Assembly (NCBI GenBank): GCA_018262895.1
Contig: JADFDJ010000008.1
Span: 1 to 64,000 of the forward strand
DNA length: 64,000 nt
Direction: 5' to 3'
DNA from: Methanomassiliicoccus sp.
Lineage (GTDB): Archaea > Thermoplasmatota > Thermoplasmata > Methanomassiliicoccales > Methanomassiliicoccaceae
Under the pieces are notes generated by a model. It saw nothing but the letters and a program-made list of their open reading frames with translations, was not told the DNA's origin and did no database searches. The position numbers were made by a program, and so were the translations under genes. This document shows, one piece after another, positions 1-8,099 of the stretch; positions within the stretch are counted from its first letter, which is position 1; each line of letters opens with the position of its first letter.

Positions 1-432
1 GATCTTCTCGAGGATCTTGACAGCCTCGAGGGCCGCCAGCTTGTAGCCGTTGGCGATGATGGTGGGGTGAACGTTGTGATCCAGCAACTGTTCGGCCTGC
101 TTCAGCAGCTCACCGGCGAGGACCACGGAAGTGGTGGTCCCATCGCCGCACTCGGTGTCCTGGGTCTTGGCGATCTCGACCACCATCTTGGCCGCTGGGT
201 GCTGTACGTCGATCTCCTTCAGGATGGTCACGCCATCGTTGGTTATCACAACATCTCCCAGGCTGTCCACGAGCATCTTGTCCATGCCCTTCGGTCCCAA
301 GGTGGAGCGTACCGCGTCTGCGATCGCGCGGGCGGCCTGGATGTTGTTACCCTGCGCTTCCTTGTTCTTGGTGCGCTCAGTGCCTTCTCGAAGCACGATG
401 ATAGGTTGGCTTTGTCCTAGAGAATATGCCAT
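1..432 (-). CDS. thsA: Thermosome (group II chaperonin) subunit, N-terminal part
   Basis: Group II chaperonin subunit that folds proteins in the cytosol as a double-ring ATPase. The 144 N-terminal residues are present; the gene runs off the left edge. Family motifs visible are the ATP-binding [11 protein letters not shown] segment near residue 44 and the GDGTTT phosphate-binding loop near residue 98. The ATG is preceded by a good Shine-Dalgarno GGAGG about 8 nt upstream. A TATA box and an inverted repeat lie upstream (separate entry). Which thermosome paralogue this is cannot be told from the fragment. Confidence 0.95.
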   Translation of the reverse strand, partial: MAYSLGQSQPIIVLREGTERTKNKEAQGNNIQAARAIADAVRSTLGPKGMDKMLVDSLGDVVITNDGVTILKEIDVQHPAAKMVVEIAKTQDTECGDGTTTSVVLAGELLKQAEQLLDHNVHPTIIANGYKLAALEAVKILEKI

Positions 433-456
433 TAATTATCCTCCTTTCCGTGGGTG

Positions 457-482
457 GCGATATTTTATCGCTTCTATATAAG
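457..482 (-). promoter_or_regulatory. Thermosome promoter with inverted repeat
   Basis: On the minus strand a CTTATATA box (475-482) is followed by the perfect inverted repeat GCGATA-ttt-TATCGC (457-471). The repeat falls just before the expected transcription start (about 450-455) and upstream of the Shine-Dalgarno. This is where an archaeal repressor, for example a heat-shock regulator, would block polymerase. The repeat is directly seen; its operator function is inferred. Confidence 0.5.
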
Positions 483-571
483 AGTTATGGTTTTTCGTCG
501 CCTTGCGGGCACCTTATGGGGCTGCTCCGCTCCTGTAATGGATTTATCTGCCTAGTACCATTCCCTGAGCG

Positions 572-1309
572 ATGGGGGAAGGTCTTGAGTTGGCCATATC
601 GGTTGAGGACCTCACCAAGAGCTTCGGGGACCTCAAGGCGGTGGATGGTGTCAGCCTATCCGTTAATCGGGGAGAGATATTCGGATTGCTGGGCCCCAAC
701 GGTTCAGGCAAGACAACGCTCATCCACTGCCTCATGGGCATCTACCGGTTCGAGGCCGGGTCCATCAGGGTCCTGGACCACGAAGTCCCCGGCCAGAAGC
801 TGGAGGTTCGGCGCCGGACGGGCTTCATGCCCCAGGAGATCTCCATCTACCAGGACCTCAGCCCCGAGGAGAACATGCTCTTCTATGGCCGGCTGTATGG
901 TCTCGATGACAGCACGATCCGTCAGCGCACCGATCGCTTGTTCGAGTTCCTTGACCTTGAGGAAAAGCGCTCCGTGTCCTCAAGGACGCTGTCGGGAGGC
1001 CAGAGGCGGAGGGTATCCCTTGGTATCGCCCTTCTCCCGGACCCTGACCTCATAATATTGGACGAGCCCACGGTGGGGGTCGATCCCCTGCTCCGCAAGC
1101 AGTTCTGGGACCACTTCCAGGAGTTCAAGGACCAGGGCAAGACCATACTCATCACCACCCACATCACCGATGAGGCGCTGAGGGTGGACCGGGTGGCGCT
1201 CATGATACGCGGAAAGATCCTGGCCCTGGGCAGGCCCCGGGACCTCATGGAGCAGGAGGGGGTCAGCTCGCTGGAGGACCTCTTCCTACGCTACGAGGGT
1301 GGTTCCTGA
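572..1309 (+). CDS. ABC transporter ATP-binding protein (ABC-2 type export)
   Basis: ATPase subunit of an ABC-2 exporter, 245 aa, driving export through the membrane protein encoded next. Walker A GPNGSGKT is at 41-48, Q-loop Gln at 88, signature LSGGQ at 140-144, Walker B LIILDEPT at 160-167 and the switch His at 197. The stop codon overlaps the next start by one base (TGATG), so the two subunits are translationally coupled. The substrate cannot be told; the family includes drug and polysaccharide exporters. A slightly later start would also be possible because the first six residues precede the conserved domain. Confidence 0.9.
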   Translation: MGEGLELAISVEDLTKSFGDLKAVDGVSLSVNRGEIFGLLGPNGSGKTTLIHCLMGIYRFEAGSIRVLDHEVPGQKLEVRRRTGFMPQEISIYQDLSPEENMLFYGRLYGLDDSTIRQRTDRLFEFLDLEEKRSVSSRTLSGGQRRRVSLGIALLPDPDLIILDEPTVGVDPLLRKQFWDHFQEFKDQGKTILITTHITDEALRVDRVALMIRGKILALGRPRDLMEQEGVSSLEDLFLRYEGGS

Positions 1310-2409
1310 TGCGACCGGCCGTGGCCATCGGCCTCAGGGTGATAAGACAGCTGACCAGGGACAGGCGCACCATCGCGATGATCCTGATCGTTCCGCTGGT
1401 CATCACCCTCCTGTTCGGATACGCCCTCCAGGGGGAGACCCAGCACAATCCCATAATTGTTGTCAATGAGGGACCGGAAACTCCTCTGAAGACCAGGTTC
1501 GTGGAGGAGCTTCGTGCCGACAACAGGGTGAATGTGGTCGATGTATCCGCAGACATGAACGCCTCCTGGGAAAGGATCCGCTCCCGGGAGGTGAGCGCGC
1601 TGGTGGTCCTGCCCTCAGAGCTCGCCGCCGATCCTCCCAACTCCACATTGAATATTACCTTCAAGGTGTACGCGGACGAGGCCGAGCCGTCGGTCAGGAA
1701 CAGCGTCCTGGCAGCGGTGAGCGGGGCCATGAGCAGGACTGTCCAGGAATCTGGCCTCCCCGTGCAGCTGTCGGTGGAGACCTTCCAGGTGTGGGGCGAG
1801 GGGGACCTGTCCGGCCTGGACGTGTCCCTTCCCGGGGTCATCGGCTTCATCATCATGTTCCTGGTGCTGCTGCTCTCGGTCCTTCTGCTGGTCAGGGAGG
1901 ACCTGGAGGGGACCAAGGTGAGGTTTTACGCTGCCCCCATCAACCGCTGGCAGATGATGTCCGGGTACGTGCTGGGTATGACCTTCTTCGCGGTCCTTAT
2001 CTCCCTGGTCGTACTGACCGTGTCCATAGTGGTGTTCGGGGCCACGGTCCGGGGCGACCTCCTGCTGGTCATAGGCTTCGTCATACTTTTCTCGATCGGC
2101 ACCATCATGCTCGCCATACTCCTGTCGCGGCTGGCGCGGAACGAGTTCCAGGCCGTGCAGCTGGCACCTATGATAGCCATACCCTCCATCGCTCTCTCCG
2201 GGTTCCTGGTGCCGATCCAGACCCTGCCGGTGGAGCTGCAGTACATAGCAGGCTTCATCCCCCTGACCTATGCCATCGATGGGCTGAAGACCATTATGCT
2301 GCGCGGCGGTGGCCTTGAGGACATAACCTTGGACCTAGTGGCCCTGGTCGTCTATGTGGTCCTAGCTTTCACGGGGGCGGTCCTCTCTTCCAGAGAGACC
2401 GTGGCCTGA
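1309..2409 (+). CDS. ABC-2 type transporter permease
   Basis: Membrane subunit of the exporter, 366 aa. One transmembrane helix lies near residues 22-40, then a large extracytoplasmic domain of about 135 residues, then five or six helices from residue 178 to the end. This is the YhgE/ABC2_membrane_3 arrangement. The conserved FIPLTYAIDGLKTIM-like stretch near the C-terminus is typical of ABC-2 permeases. It overlaps the ATPase gene by one base and converges on the radical SAM gene with a 3 nt gap. Substrate unknown. Confidence 0.88.
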   Translation: MRPAVAIGLRVIRQLTRDRRTIAMILIVPLVITLLFGYALQGETQHNPIIVVNEGPETPLKTRFVEELRADNRVNVVDVSADMNASWERIRSREVSALVVLPSELAADPPNSTLNITFKVYADEAEPSVRNSVLAAVSGAMSRTVQESGLPVQLSVETFQVWGEGDLSGLDVSLPGVIGFIIMFLVLLLSVLLLVREDLEGTKVRFYAAPINRWQMMSGYVLGMTFFAVLISLVVLTVSIVVFGATVRGDLLLVIGFVILFSIGTIMLAILLSRLARNEFQAVQLAPMIAIPSIALSGFLVPIQTLPVELQYIAGFIPLTYAIDGLKTIMLRGGGLEDITLDLVALVVYVVLAFTGAVLSSRETVA

Positions 2410-2412
2410 ACC

Positions 2413-3243
2413 TCAGAACGCCGACGCAGTGCGGACCCCGGCCTCTCCCAGCAAGCTTTCAAGCATCGCCGTGGTCTCCGAGTAGTAGGCATCGCTATCT
2501 ACATGGGCCTCGAACTCGGCCAGCGATGAGGGCGATGCTTCAACCATTCTCCGGCACATCCGCGCCTTCATGCCCGGCCTCAGGTTCAGGCGGTCGATCA
2601 TCACCGAGCGCACGCCGGAAGATGATATCGCTTGTGACAGACCTTCCAGGTCAACATCGGTGATGGTGGGGATGATAGGTCCCAGGAACACATAGGTGTT
2701 GATGCCCTCGTCCACGAGGCACCGGGCCGCCCTCAACCTTCTGGAGGGCGGCGGGGCGTTGTGCTCGAATATGCCCGCCCTTGCATCGGATATGGTGTTG
2801 ACAGTGATGCCCACCTCCGCGCCCCTTATCTGCCTCAGAACATCCCGGTCCCTCAGCACGAGGTCCGATTTCGTGAGCACGGAAACTCTGGCTCCGGCCT
2901 TGGCGATCTCCTCCAGGCATCGGCGTGTGAGCAGGGTTTCCTCCTCGACAGGCTGGTAGGGGTCGGTGACGGTGCCCAGGCCGATGACGCCTTGGCGGCG
3001 GGGCAGCTCCTTGGCCAGGACCTGGGGGATGTTGACCTTGGCCATGATGCCCTTGCCCCAGTCCAGGGGCGACGTGCGCATGACATAGGGGGCGTAGCAG
3101 TAGGAGCAGTCGTGACCGCAGCGGGTATAGGGGTTCAGAGCGTGGTCGAGGCCGGGCAGGCGGGAAGGGGAGAGGGCGGTGGAGCACACCTTACGGACGA
3201 GCCTGGTGCCTCCGGCGTCCATGAACGCGTCGAGGTCAGACAT
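2413..3243 (-). CDS. Radical SAM protein (SplB-like, Nre-linked)
   Basis: Radical SAM enzyme, 276 aa. The cluster motif C-x3-C-x2-C is seen as CGHDCSYC (Cys42, 46, 49). A TDPYQPVE segment near residue 93 resembles the spore-photoproduct-lyase-like/Rv2578c group. The start codon lies inside the end of the nreA gene (8 nt overlap), so it is translated from the same message. Because NreA proteins are DNA-damage factors bound to PCNA, a role in nucleic-acid repair is a reasonable inference, but the substrate is unknown. No SPASM or extra iron-sulfur Cys cluster is visible. Confidence 0.85.
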   Translation of the reverse strand: MSDLDAFMDAGGTRLVRKVCSTALSPSRLPGLDHALNPYTRCGHDCSYCYAPYVMRTSPLDWGKGIMAKVNIPQVLAKELPRRQGVIGLGTVTDPYQPVEEETLLTRRCLEEIAKAGARVSVLTKSDLVLRDRDVLRQIRGAEVGITVNTISDARAGIFEHNAPPPSRRLRAARCLVDEGINTYVFLGPIIPTITDVDLEGLSQAISSSGVRSVMIDRLNLRPGMKARMCRRMVEASPSSLAEFEAHVDSDAYYSETTAMLESLLGEAGVRTASAF

Positions 3244-4531
3244 AATCGTCGATCCTCCTCTGGGTCATCATGTCGGTCAGGACCGCGGACGAGCTTATCC
3301 ACCTCTCCAGGGATATGTCCATGCGGGATACCACGTGCTGCAGCGCGGTGCTGAGGGTCTCGAAGCTGTGGGGGGCAGTCTTTAGAGCTGCCCTGACGTT
3401 CTCCCGCACGTTCCACACGCCCACGGGCATAACGTACCCAGGGTGTGCCTCCCGGAATATCACCGCCCCCGCCTGGCGGCCCTCGGCCATGAGCAGCTCG
3501 TTCACCGCCAGACGGGCGGCGTAGTAGCACCCCCCGATCTCGGCGTAGTCCTTCCTCCCCTCGTAGAACTCGTGGGAGCTGATGATCTCTATCTGCTGGC
3601 CCAGGGGGTTCCAGGTGGTGTTGGGATACCACGCCTCGATAAGCTCGTACCTCCAGGTGGTGGGCATCAGGAGGATGCACCAGCGGTTGTCCAGCATCTC
3701 CCAGTCGTAGACCCGCCAGTCCTCGATGGTGGGATTCCTCTTGGTCGTGCGCAGCAGGTCCTTGCCCAGGATGTCATCCACCGCGGTGATGGACCACCTC
3801 GTGGGAACGAACCTCCTCCTTTTGTCCACACCGAAGGCTCCCACCGAGAAGGCCTTCTGTATCTTGGATATGAGGACCCCCTCTTGGTACAAGGCCTTGA
3901 CCGCCTCCGTGGCCCTGAGGTCGGTGTCGTAGAAGGCCTTCTCCACGCGGCGATCGTAACGGGGGTTCCCTATCTCCAGGTTCTGCAGCCGGGCGGAGGG
4001 ACCGAAGGGCTGGACCTCGTCGTCCAGGATGAGCCTGCCCGACGGCCTCTTCTGGAACTTGGCCTCCACCTCCGTGGGGTCGTTGGATAGGGCCAGGTCC
4101 CGTGTGTGGTCCACGATCCGACCGTACTTCTGGAAGTCGGTGGCATCGATGCGGTACTTCCCCCGCACCAGGTTGAAGCGGAAGTCCACTATCTCGTCGA
4201 TGGACCTCCCCACCCACATCTCGGGAGTGTCCATTAGTGAGGTGTCGCCCATCATGGGAGGGACCAGCGGACCGATGTCGACCTTGGGGTAGCCGAACCG
4301 GCCTACGAAGATGCCGGGCGGGGACATGCCCGCAAGGTCCAGGGAGTCGATCAGGTTCCTGCTCCGGGACCGCGAGTAGAACTTGATCATCAGGGGGCAG
4401 CGGTCCTTGCCGCACAGGTTCTTCGAGCCCTTGCATATCACGCAGGGAGAGCCCGCGGGCACCTCCAGCGCCCCGGCAGTGGAGAGGGAGCGTACGTGGT
4501 TGTCGAATGTGCTGGAGGACTGACCGTACAT
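3236..4531 (-). CDS. nreA: NreA-type archaeal DNA repair protein
   Basis: Member of the Nre family of archaeal DNA-damage proteins, 431 aa. An N-terminal zinc site is formed by Cys30, 33, 40 and 45 (CVICKGSKNLCGKDRC). The conserved GRFGYPKVDIGPL segment follows near residue 77. The last eight residues, QRRIDDYV, fit a PCNA-interacting (PIP) box: Gln, then Ile at +3, then Tyr at +6. This is as described for haloarchaeal NreA. The gene heads a two-gene unit with the radical SAM protein. Function in repair is family knowledge; PCNA binding here is inferred from the motif. Confidence 0.88.
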   Translation of the reverse strand: MYGQSSSTFDNHVRSLSTAGALEVPAGSPCVICKGSKNLCGKDRCPLMIKFYSRSRSRNLIDSLDLAGMSPPGIFVGRFGYPKVDIGPLVPPMMGDTSLMDTPEMWVGRSIDEIVDFRFNLVRGKYRIDATDFQKYGRIVDHTRDLALSNDPTEVEAKFQKRPSGRLILDDEVQPFGPSARLQNLEIGNPRYDRRVEKAFYDTDLRATEAVKALYQEGVLISKIQKAFSVGAFGVDKRRRFVPTRWSITAVDDILGKDLLRTTKRNPTIEDWRVYDWEMLDNRWCILLMPTTWRYELIEAWYPNTTWNPLGQQIEIISSHEFYEGRKDYAEIGGCYYAARLAVNELLMAEGRQAGAVIFREAHPGYVMPVGVWNVRENVRAALKTAPHSFETLSTALQHVVSRMDISLERWISSSAVLTDMMTQRRIDDYV

Positions 4532-4592
4532 GCCGGTTTTCCCAGGGTCGGGTCTCTATTTATCCTTTGTGACCAGTGGGCCGAAGCTTTCC

Positions 4593-5558
4593 CTACCCGG
4601 CCCAGGAGGTGATGCTCCACCTGCTTCTCTCGTTGTATTCCCCTTTCTTTATCAGGCGCAGGTTCGCCCCCTTGAGCAGGTAAGTTCTGGAGAGCAGCCG
4701 CTGGTAGAGCTGGGGATCACCGACCGCGAACCTGGTTATGGTCTTCTCCTTGCCCTCCTCCAGCGATCCAATCTCGCATTTGGCAAGGAGGCGGTCAAGG
4801 ACCGCTGCAGGGTCCGGAGCTGCGGGATCGATGAGGACGGCCTTCACCGAGGAGTAGGCGCTCTCCTCACCCCGCTGGTAGGTGTGCAGAAGAGCGCATC
4901 CCAGCGTCCTGTCCCCGTCCTCCAGCAGATAGACGTGGCCCAGGTCCTTGCGCAGGATGGCCTCGGCGTCAAGGGAATGGTCAAGCTGGTGGTGCACCTG
5001 CTGGCTCAGCCGTGAGACCTTCTCCAGGCCAGCATCCAGCGATGCCAGGGTCATCTCGCGGACCTGCTCCACGTTCTCGTCCACGTGACCCAGCACCTTC
5101 TCCATTATGAGCACGGTCTTGTCCGGCCTATATCCTGAGCTCAGATAGAAGTGTAGGTTCTTGGGAAGATGGGAGAGGGTCTCCAGTCCTATCACCGCGC
5201 ATCCTCGCTCGATGATGCGGGCCTCGCAGGCGTTGAGCAGCCTCTTGCCTATGCCGTGGTCCTGATATGAGGGCAGGACCTCCAGGGGGCCGGTCCATCC
5301 GACCTTCCCACAGACATGGCACACCGCGGACCCGACTATCTTGCCCTTCTCCTCGGCCACGAAGCAGCCCTGGGGGTCCTTCCACAGGTAGGCCGCGATT
5401 ATCTTCTCAGATCGCTTGGGGTACTTGAACCGCCGCCCCACGTCGTGCATGGCAAGATCGGACCACGCTATCTGACCGACCTCCCGTACTTCCTCGATGT
5501 CCTCCGCTATCATCCTCCTTATGACAACGTCCCTTCCCTTGCGTACGAACATGCTCAT
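4593..5558 (-). CDS. GNAT-family N-acetyltransferase, two-part
   Basis: Acetyl-CoA-dependent acetyltransferase, 321 aa. The GNAT fold occupies residues 12 to about 155, with the acetyl-CoA loop seen as QDHGIGKRLL. A second half of about 160 residues resembles a degenerate GNAT repeat (GCALLHTY strand) without a clear CoA loop. It starts 6 nt after the PolX-like gene ends, so the two are probably co-transcribed. The substrate is unknown. It ends in TAG. Confidence 0.75.
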   Translation of the reverse strand: MSMFVRKGRDVVIRRMIAEDIEEVREVGQIAWSDLAMHDVGRRFKYPKRSEKIIAAYLWKDPQGCFVAEEKGKIVGSAVCHVCGKVGWTGPLEVLPSYQDHGIGKRLLNACEARIIERGCAVIGLETLSHLPKNLHFYLSSGYRPDKTVLIMEKVLGHVDENVEQVREMTLASLDAGLEKVSRLSQQVHHQLDHSLDAEAILRKDLGHVYLLEDGDRTLGCALLHTYQRGEESAYSSVKAVLIDPAAPDPAAVLDRLLAKCEIGSLEEGKEKTITRFAVGDPQLYQRLLSRTYLLKGANLRLIKKGEYNERSRWSITSWAG

Positions 5559-5564
5559 CGTTGC

Positions 5565-7223
5565 TCAATTCCTCCATGCCCTGCGCTGGAGAGCGTGCGG
5601 GGACAGCGTGTTCAGCACCCTCTGGGGCCCCAGGTGAGCCTTTCGTGCCATGGTGACGGCCCGTTCCCAGTCCTGATGCCTGAGGGGGTATGCGGAATCG
5701 GTCCCGAGCGAGTAGAACGCTCCTAGCTCATAAAGACCGTAAGCGTCGTTATCATCGAGGTCCTGCCTGTCGGGATGGGCGTTGATCTCCAAAGCCACCC
5801 TCCTCTCGAAGGCATTCTCGGCAATGGGGCGGAGGTCCGTGACGATCCTCTCCCTGAGACCGAGGACCCGGCCGCTGGGATTGCCCAGCACGTCCACGCT
5901 GGGATCGTCCAGGGCGCGGATGATCCTGGTCCTCATCTCATCCTCGCCCATATTGAGCTTGGTGTTGACCGAGGCTACGACCAGGTCCATCTCCTCCAGC
6001 AGCGACGGGGGAGCTTCCAGCCCGCCGTCGGGAGCTATGTTCACCTCGAGACCCTTCAGCAGCATGATCGGCGAGCGCGAGTTCACCTCGTCTATCAGCT
6101 CGTTCCTCCTTGCCAGCTTCTCCCCGTCCACCAGGCGCCCGAGGCGGTCGCACAGGCAGATGTACGAGTGGCCCATGGACGCCGCGGCCTCTGCCAGCAC
6201 CTCCACGTTGATGGATCCGTCCATGAGTACGGAGCGCACCCTCAGGTCCCCCTGTAGGTCCTCCTTCGTCACGATGCCGTTATGGGACCGACCTCTCTCC
6301 CGCATCTCCGCAGGGACGAACTCCATTCCCGCCGCCTCGTAGATCTCCTCCTCGCTCGAGTATGGAGCATCATCGACCGAGGGGGGGCCGCACCTGGTCT
6401 CGAGGGCGGAGAGGACCTCGTTGACATGAGCCTCAGGACCGGTGCGCCGAAAGTTCTCCAGGGCGAACCGCTCCTCGGTCACCTCGCGCATCATGCACCC
6501 CGCCCCGGAGGTGGTCTTCCCCACGGCCAGGTCCCGTTCCACCAACGTCAGCTCCGTGATCTCGGGGCATGTCCCGAACCTGGCTATGGCCAGGTCGGGG
6601 TAGGGGGATGTGAACAGCAGCGTTATGTTTGCTACCGCGGCCACCCTCCTTCTGGCGGGGCCGGAGAGCTCGATCCTGTCCAGGATGCCTCCATGCCGCA
6701 AACAGGCGATGATCCGCTCGGCGGAGCGCAGGGCGTACGGCGTGGGGATCTCGGCCGCCTCTTCCCTCCTCCACACCAGCCACTCCCTTATCCGCCTCTC
6801 CCCGTCCTCGCCGATACTAGGGTCTGCGGAGAGGGCACCTTCTTCCAAAGCCCGGAGGAGAGCGTCCACGGAGCGAACGTCCAGGGAGTTCACCAGTTCC
6901 GCGATCGTCCCCAGGCTCAGGACCGGGGCGTCGCGGAAGATCGGAAGGTCATCTGGCAGAAGGTGGTGCACCGCATCCAGAGCCTCGATACTGCCCGTGG
7001 AGAGGAGCTCATCCACCTTGGCCGCGATGCTCTCCCCCACCCCCTCGATCTTGCGCAGTTCTCCACGTTCGCTGATAGAACGCAGCGGCTCTGCCAGATC
7101 CTCGATGCTGCGGGAAGCCTTAAGGTACGAGCTGGAACGCCACCTGTCTCCCTTGATCTCCATGGCCAGGGCCAGCTCCCAGAACCTATCAGCTGCCTCC
7201 TGGTTCTCCACCCTACTGGCCAT
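5565..7223 (-). CDS. PolX-like protein with degenerate polymerase and PHP sites
   Basis: 552 aa with PolX order: N-terminal helical 8-kDa-like region, helix-hairpin-helix KIEGVGESIAAKV (58-70), palm (about 180-265), PHP domain (about 322-540). Known PolX enzymes are repair polymerases with a metal-dependent 3'-5' exonuclease. Here the palm DxD is NIT (199-201) after SGPARRR (187-193). In the PHP domain the HxH pair is RVR (328-330), TDH is CDR (358-360), the SxH and HP histidines are Asn420 and Asn448, and TDxH is TDSA (508-511). Acidic partners Asp335, Glu393 and Asp509 remain. All six metal-binding histidines are lost while the fold is intact and open, so it is probably a non-catalytic DNA-binding or scaffold protein. 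Confidence 0.8.
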   Translation of the reverse strand: MASRVENQEAADRFWELALAMEIKGDRWRSSSYLKASRSIEDLAEPLRSISERGELRKIEGVGESIAAKVDELLSTGSIEALDAVHHLLPDDLPIFRDAPVLSLGTIAELVNSLDVRSVDALLRALEEGALSADPSIGEDGERRIREWLVWRREEAAEIPTPYALRSAERIIACLRHGGILDRIELSGPARRRVAAVANITLLFTSPYPDLAIARFGTCPEITELTLVERDLAVGKTTSGAGCMMREVTEERFALENFRRTGPEAHVNEVLSALETRCGPPSVDDAPYSSEEEIYEAAGMEFVPAEMRERGRSHNGIVTKEDLQGDLRVRSVLMDGSINVEVLAEAAASMGHSYICLCDRLGRLVDGEKLARRNELIDEVNSRSPIMLLKGLEVNIAPDGGLEAPPSLLEEMDLVVASVNTKLNMGEDEMRTRIIRALDDPSVDVLGNPSGRVLGLRERIVTDLRPIAENAFERRVALEINAHPDRQDLDDNDAYGLYELGAFYSLGTDSAYPLRHQDWERAVTMARKAHLGPQRVLNTLSPHALQRRAWRN

Positions 7224-7250
7224 GCGGGTCGCCCCCTTCCGGGCGAACGT

Positions 7251-8012
7251 TCACCGCCGGCACCTCAGGCTGATGAGGGCTGCCGTCGCCCCTGCCCCAA
7301 TGCCATTGTCTATGTTCACGACGGTCAGGCCAGGAGAACATGATTGCAGCATGGATACCAGTGCTGCCTTCCCCTCCCCTCCCGCACCGTAGCCAACGGA
7401 GGTCGGCACCCCTATCACGGGGACGTCGACCAGGGAGGAGACGACCGAGGCCAGGGCCCCTTCCATTCCGGCCACCACCACCAGAGCGTCGACACCCGCC
7501 TCCAGCATGGCCACCAGGGGGTCCAGGAAGCGATGGAAGGCCGCGATGCCCACATCCCTGGCCACCATGGCCTCCACTCCCATGGCCTCCGCCACCGTTC
7601 TCGCCTCCTCAGCGGCCCGGAGGTCCGAGGTGCCGGCCGCCAGGATACCTATCTTGCCCCTCGATGGGGTCACCGGCCCTCGCTCCACTCGCAGCATTGC
7701 TGCAGGTACGATGTACGATACCATGGCCTCGCCGACGGCCCTGCACACGGCCTCATAGTGACCTTGATCCGCACGGGATACGAGGACCAGGTCCTTGTCC
7801 CTGATGACCTCGCTCACTATCTCCGCCACCTCCTCGGGGCTCTTGCTCTGCCCGTAGATTATCTCGGGGATGTCCTTCCGACAGGAGCGCCGGGTATCGA
7901 AAAGCGTATGCTCGCCGATACGAAGCACATAGTCCAATCGCAGCTGACGCTCAGCCTCTTCAAGGGTCAGCTCCCCATCCCTGTATCGCTCCAGAACATC
8001 CCGGGCGGTCAT
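7251..8012 (-). CDS. larB: LarB, nickel-pincer nucleotide carboxylase
   Basis: Pyridinium-3,5-biscarboxylic acid mononucleotide synthase, 253 aa. It carboxylates nicotinic acid adenine dinucleotide in the first step of nickel-pincer nucleotide cofactor synthesis. The C-terminal PurE-like fold is clear: AAGTSDLRAAEEA near residue 125 and GMEGALASVV near 180, with the glycine-rich VGYGAGGEGKAAL. It is divergent from larE across an 87-bp region holding a palindrome and a hairpin. No larC is in the window, so the nickel-inserting enzyme must be elsewhere if the cofactor is completed. Confidence 0.9.
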   Translation of the reverse strand: MTARDVLERYRDGELTLEEAERQLRLDYVLRIGEHTLFDTRRSCRKDIPEIIYGQSKSPEEVAEIVSEVIRDKDLVLVSRADQGHYEAVCRAVGEAMVSYIVPAAMLRVERGPVTPSRGKIGILAAGTSDLRAAEEARTVAEAMGVEAMVARDVGIAAFHRFLDPLVAMLEAGVDALVVVAGMEGALASVVSSLVDVPVIGVPTSVGYGAGGEGKAALVSMLQSCSPGLTVVNIDNGIGAGATAALISLRCRR

Positions 8013-8016
8013 CCTC

Positions 8017-8068
8017 GCAACATATGTTGCCCCGTAATATTATTTGTTCCCTCCTCTGGGGGAGGGAA
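8017..8068. promoter_or_regulatory. larB/larE divergent regulatory region with two dyads
   Basis: The perfect 14-bp palindrome GCAACATATGTTGC (8017-8030) sits 5 bp upstream of the larB start. It is followed by an AT-rich TATA-like core (about 8032-8043). A perfect 8-bp stem TTCCCTCC/GGAGGGAA with a 6-nt loop (8047-8068) lies on the larE side. The dyads are seen directly. Use as an operator, perhaps for nickel or lactate control of both genes, is inferred. Confidence 0.55.
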
Positions 8069-8099
8069 ACGATTTAGGAGCGGTCGGCATTGGAGTTCC

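Noticed and set aside
7344-8099. Upstream open extension of larE
   Set aside because: The frame is open only because it is antisense to larB; no LarE similarity exists before the GTG at 8100.
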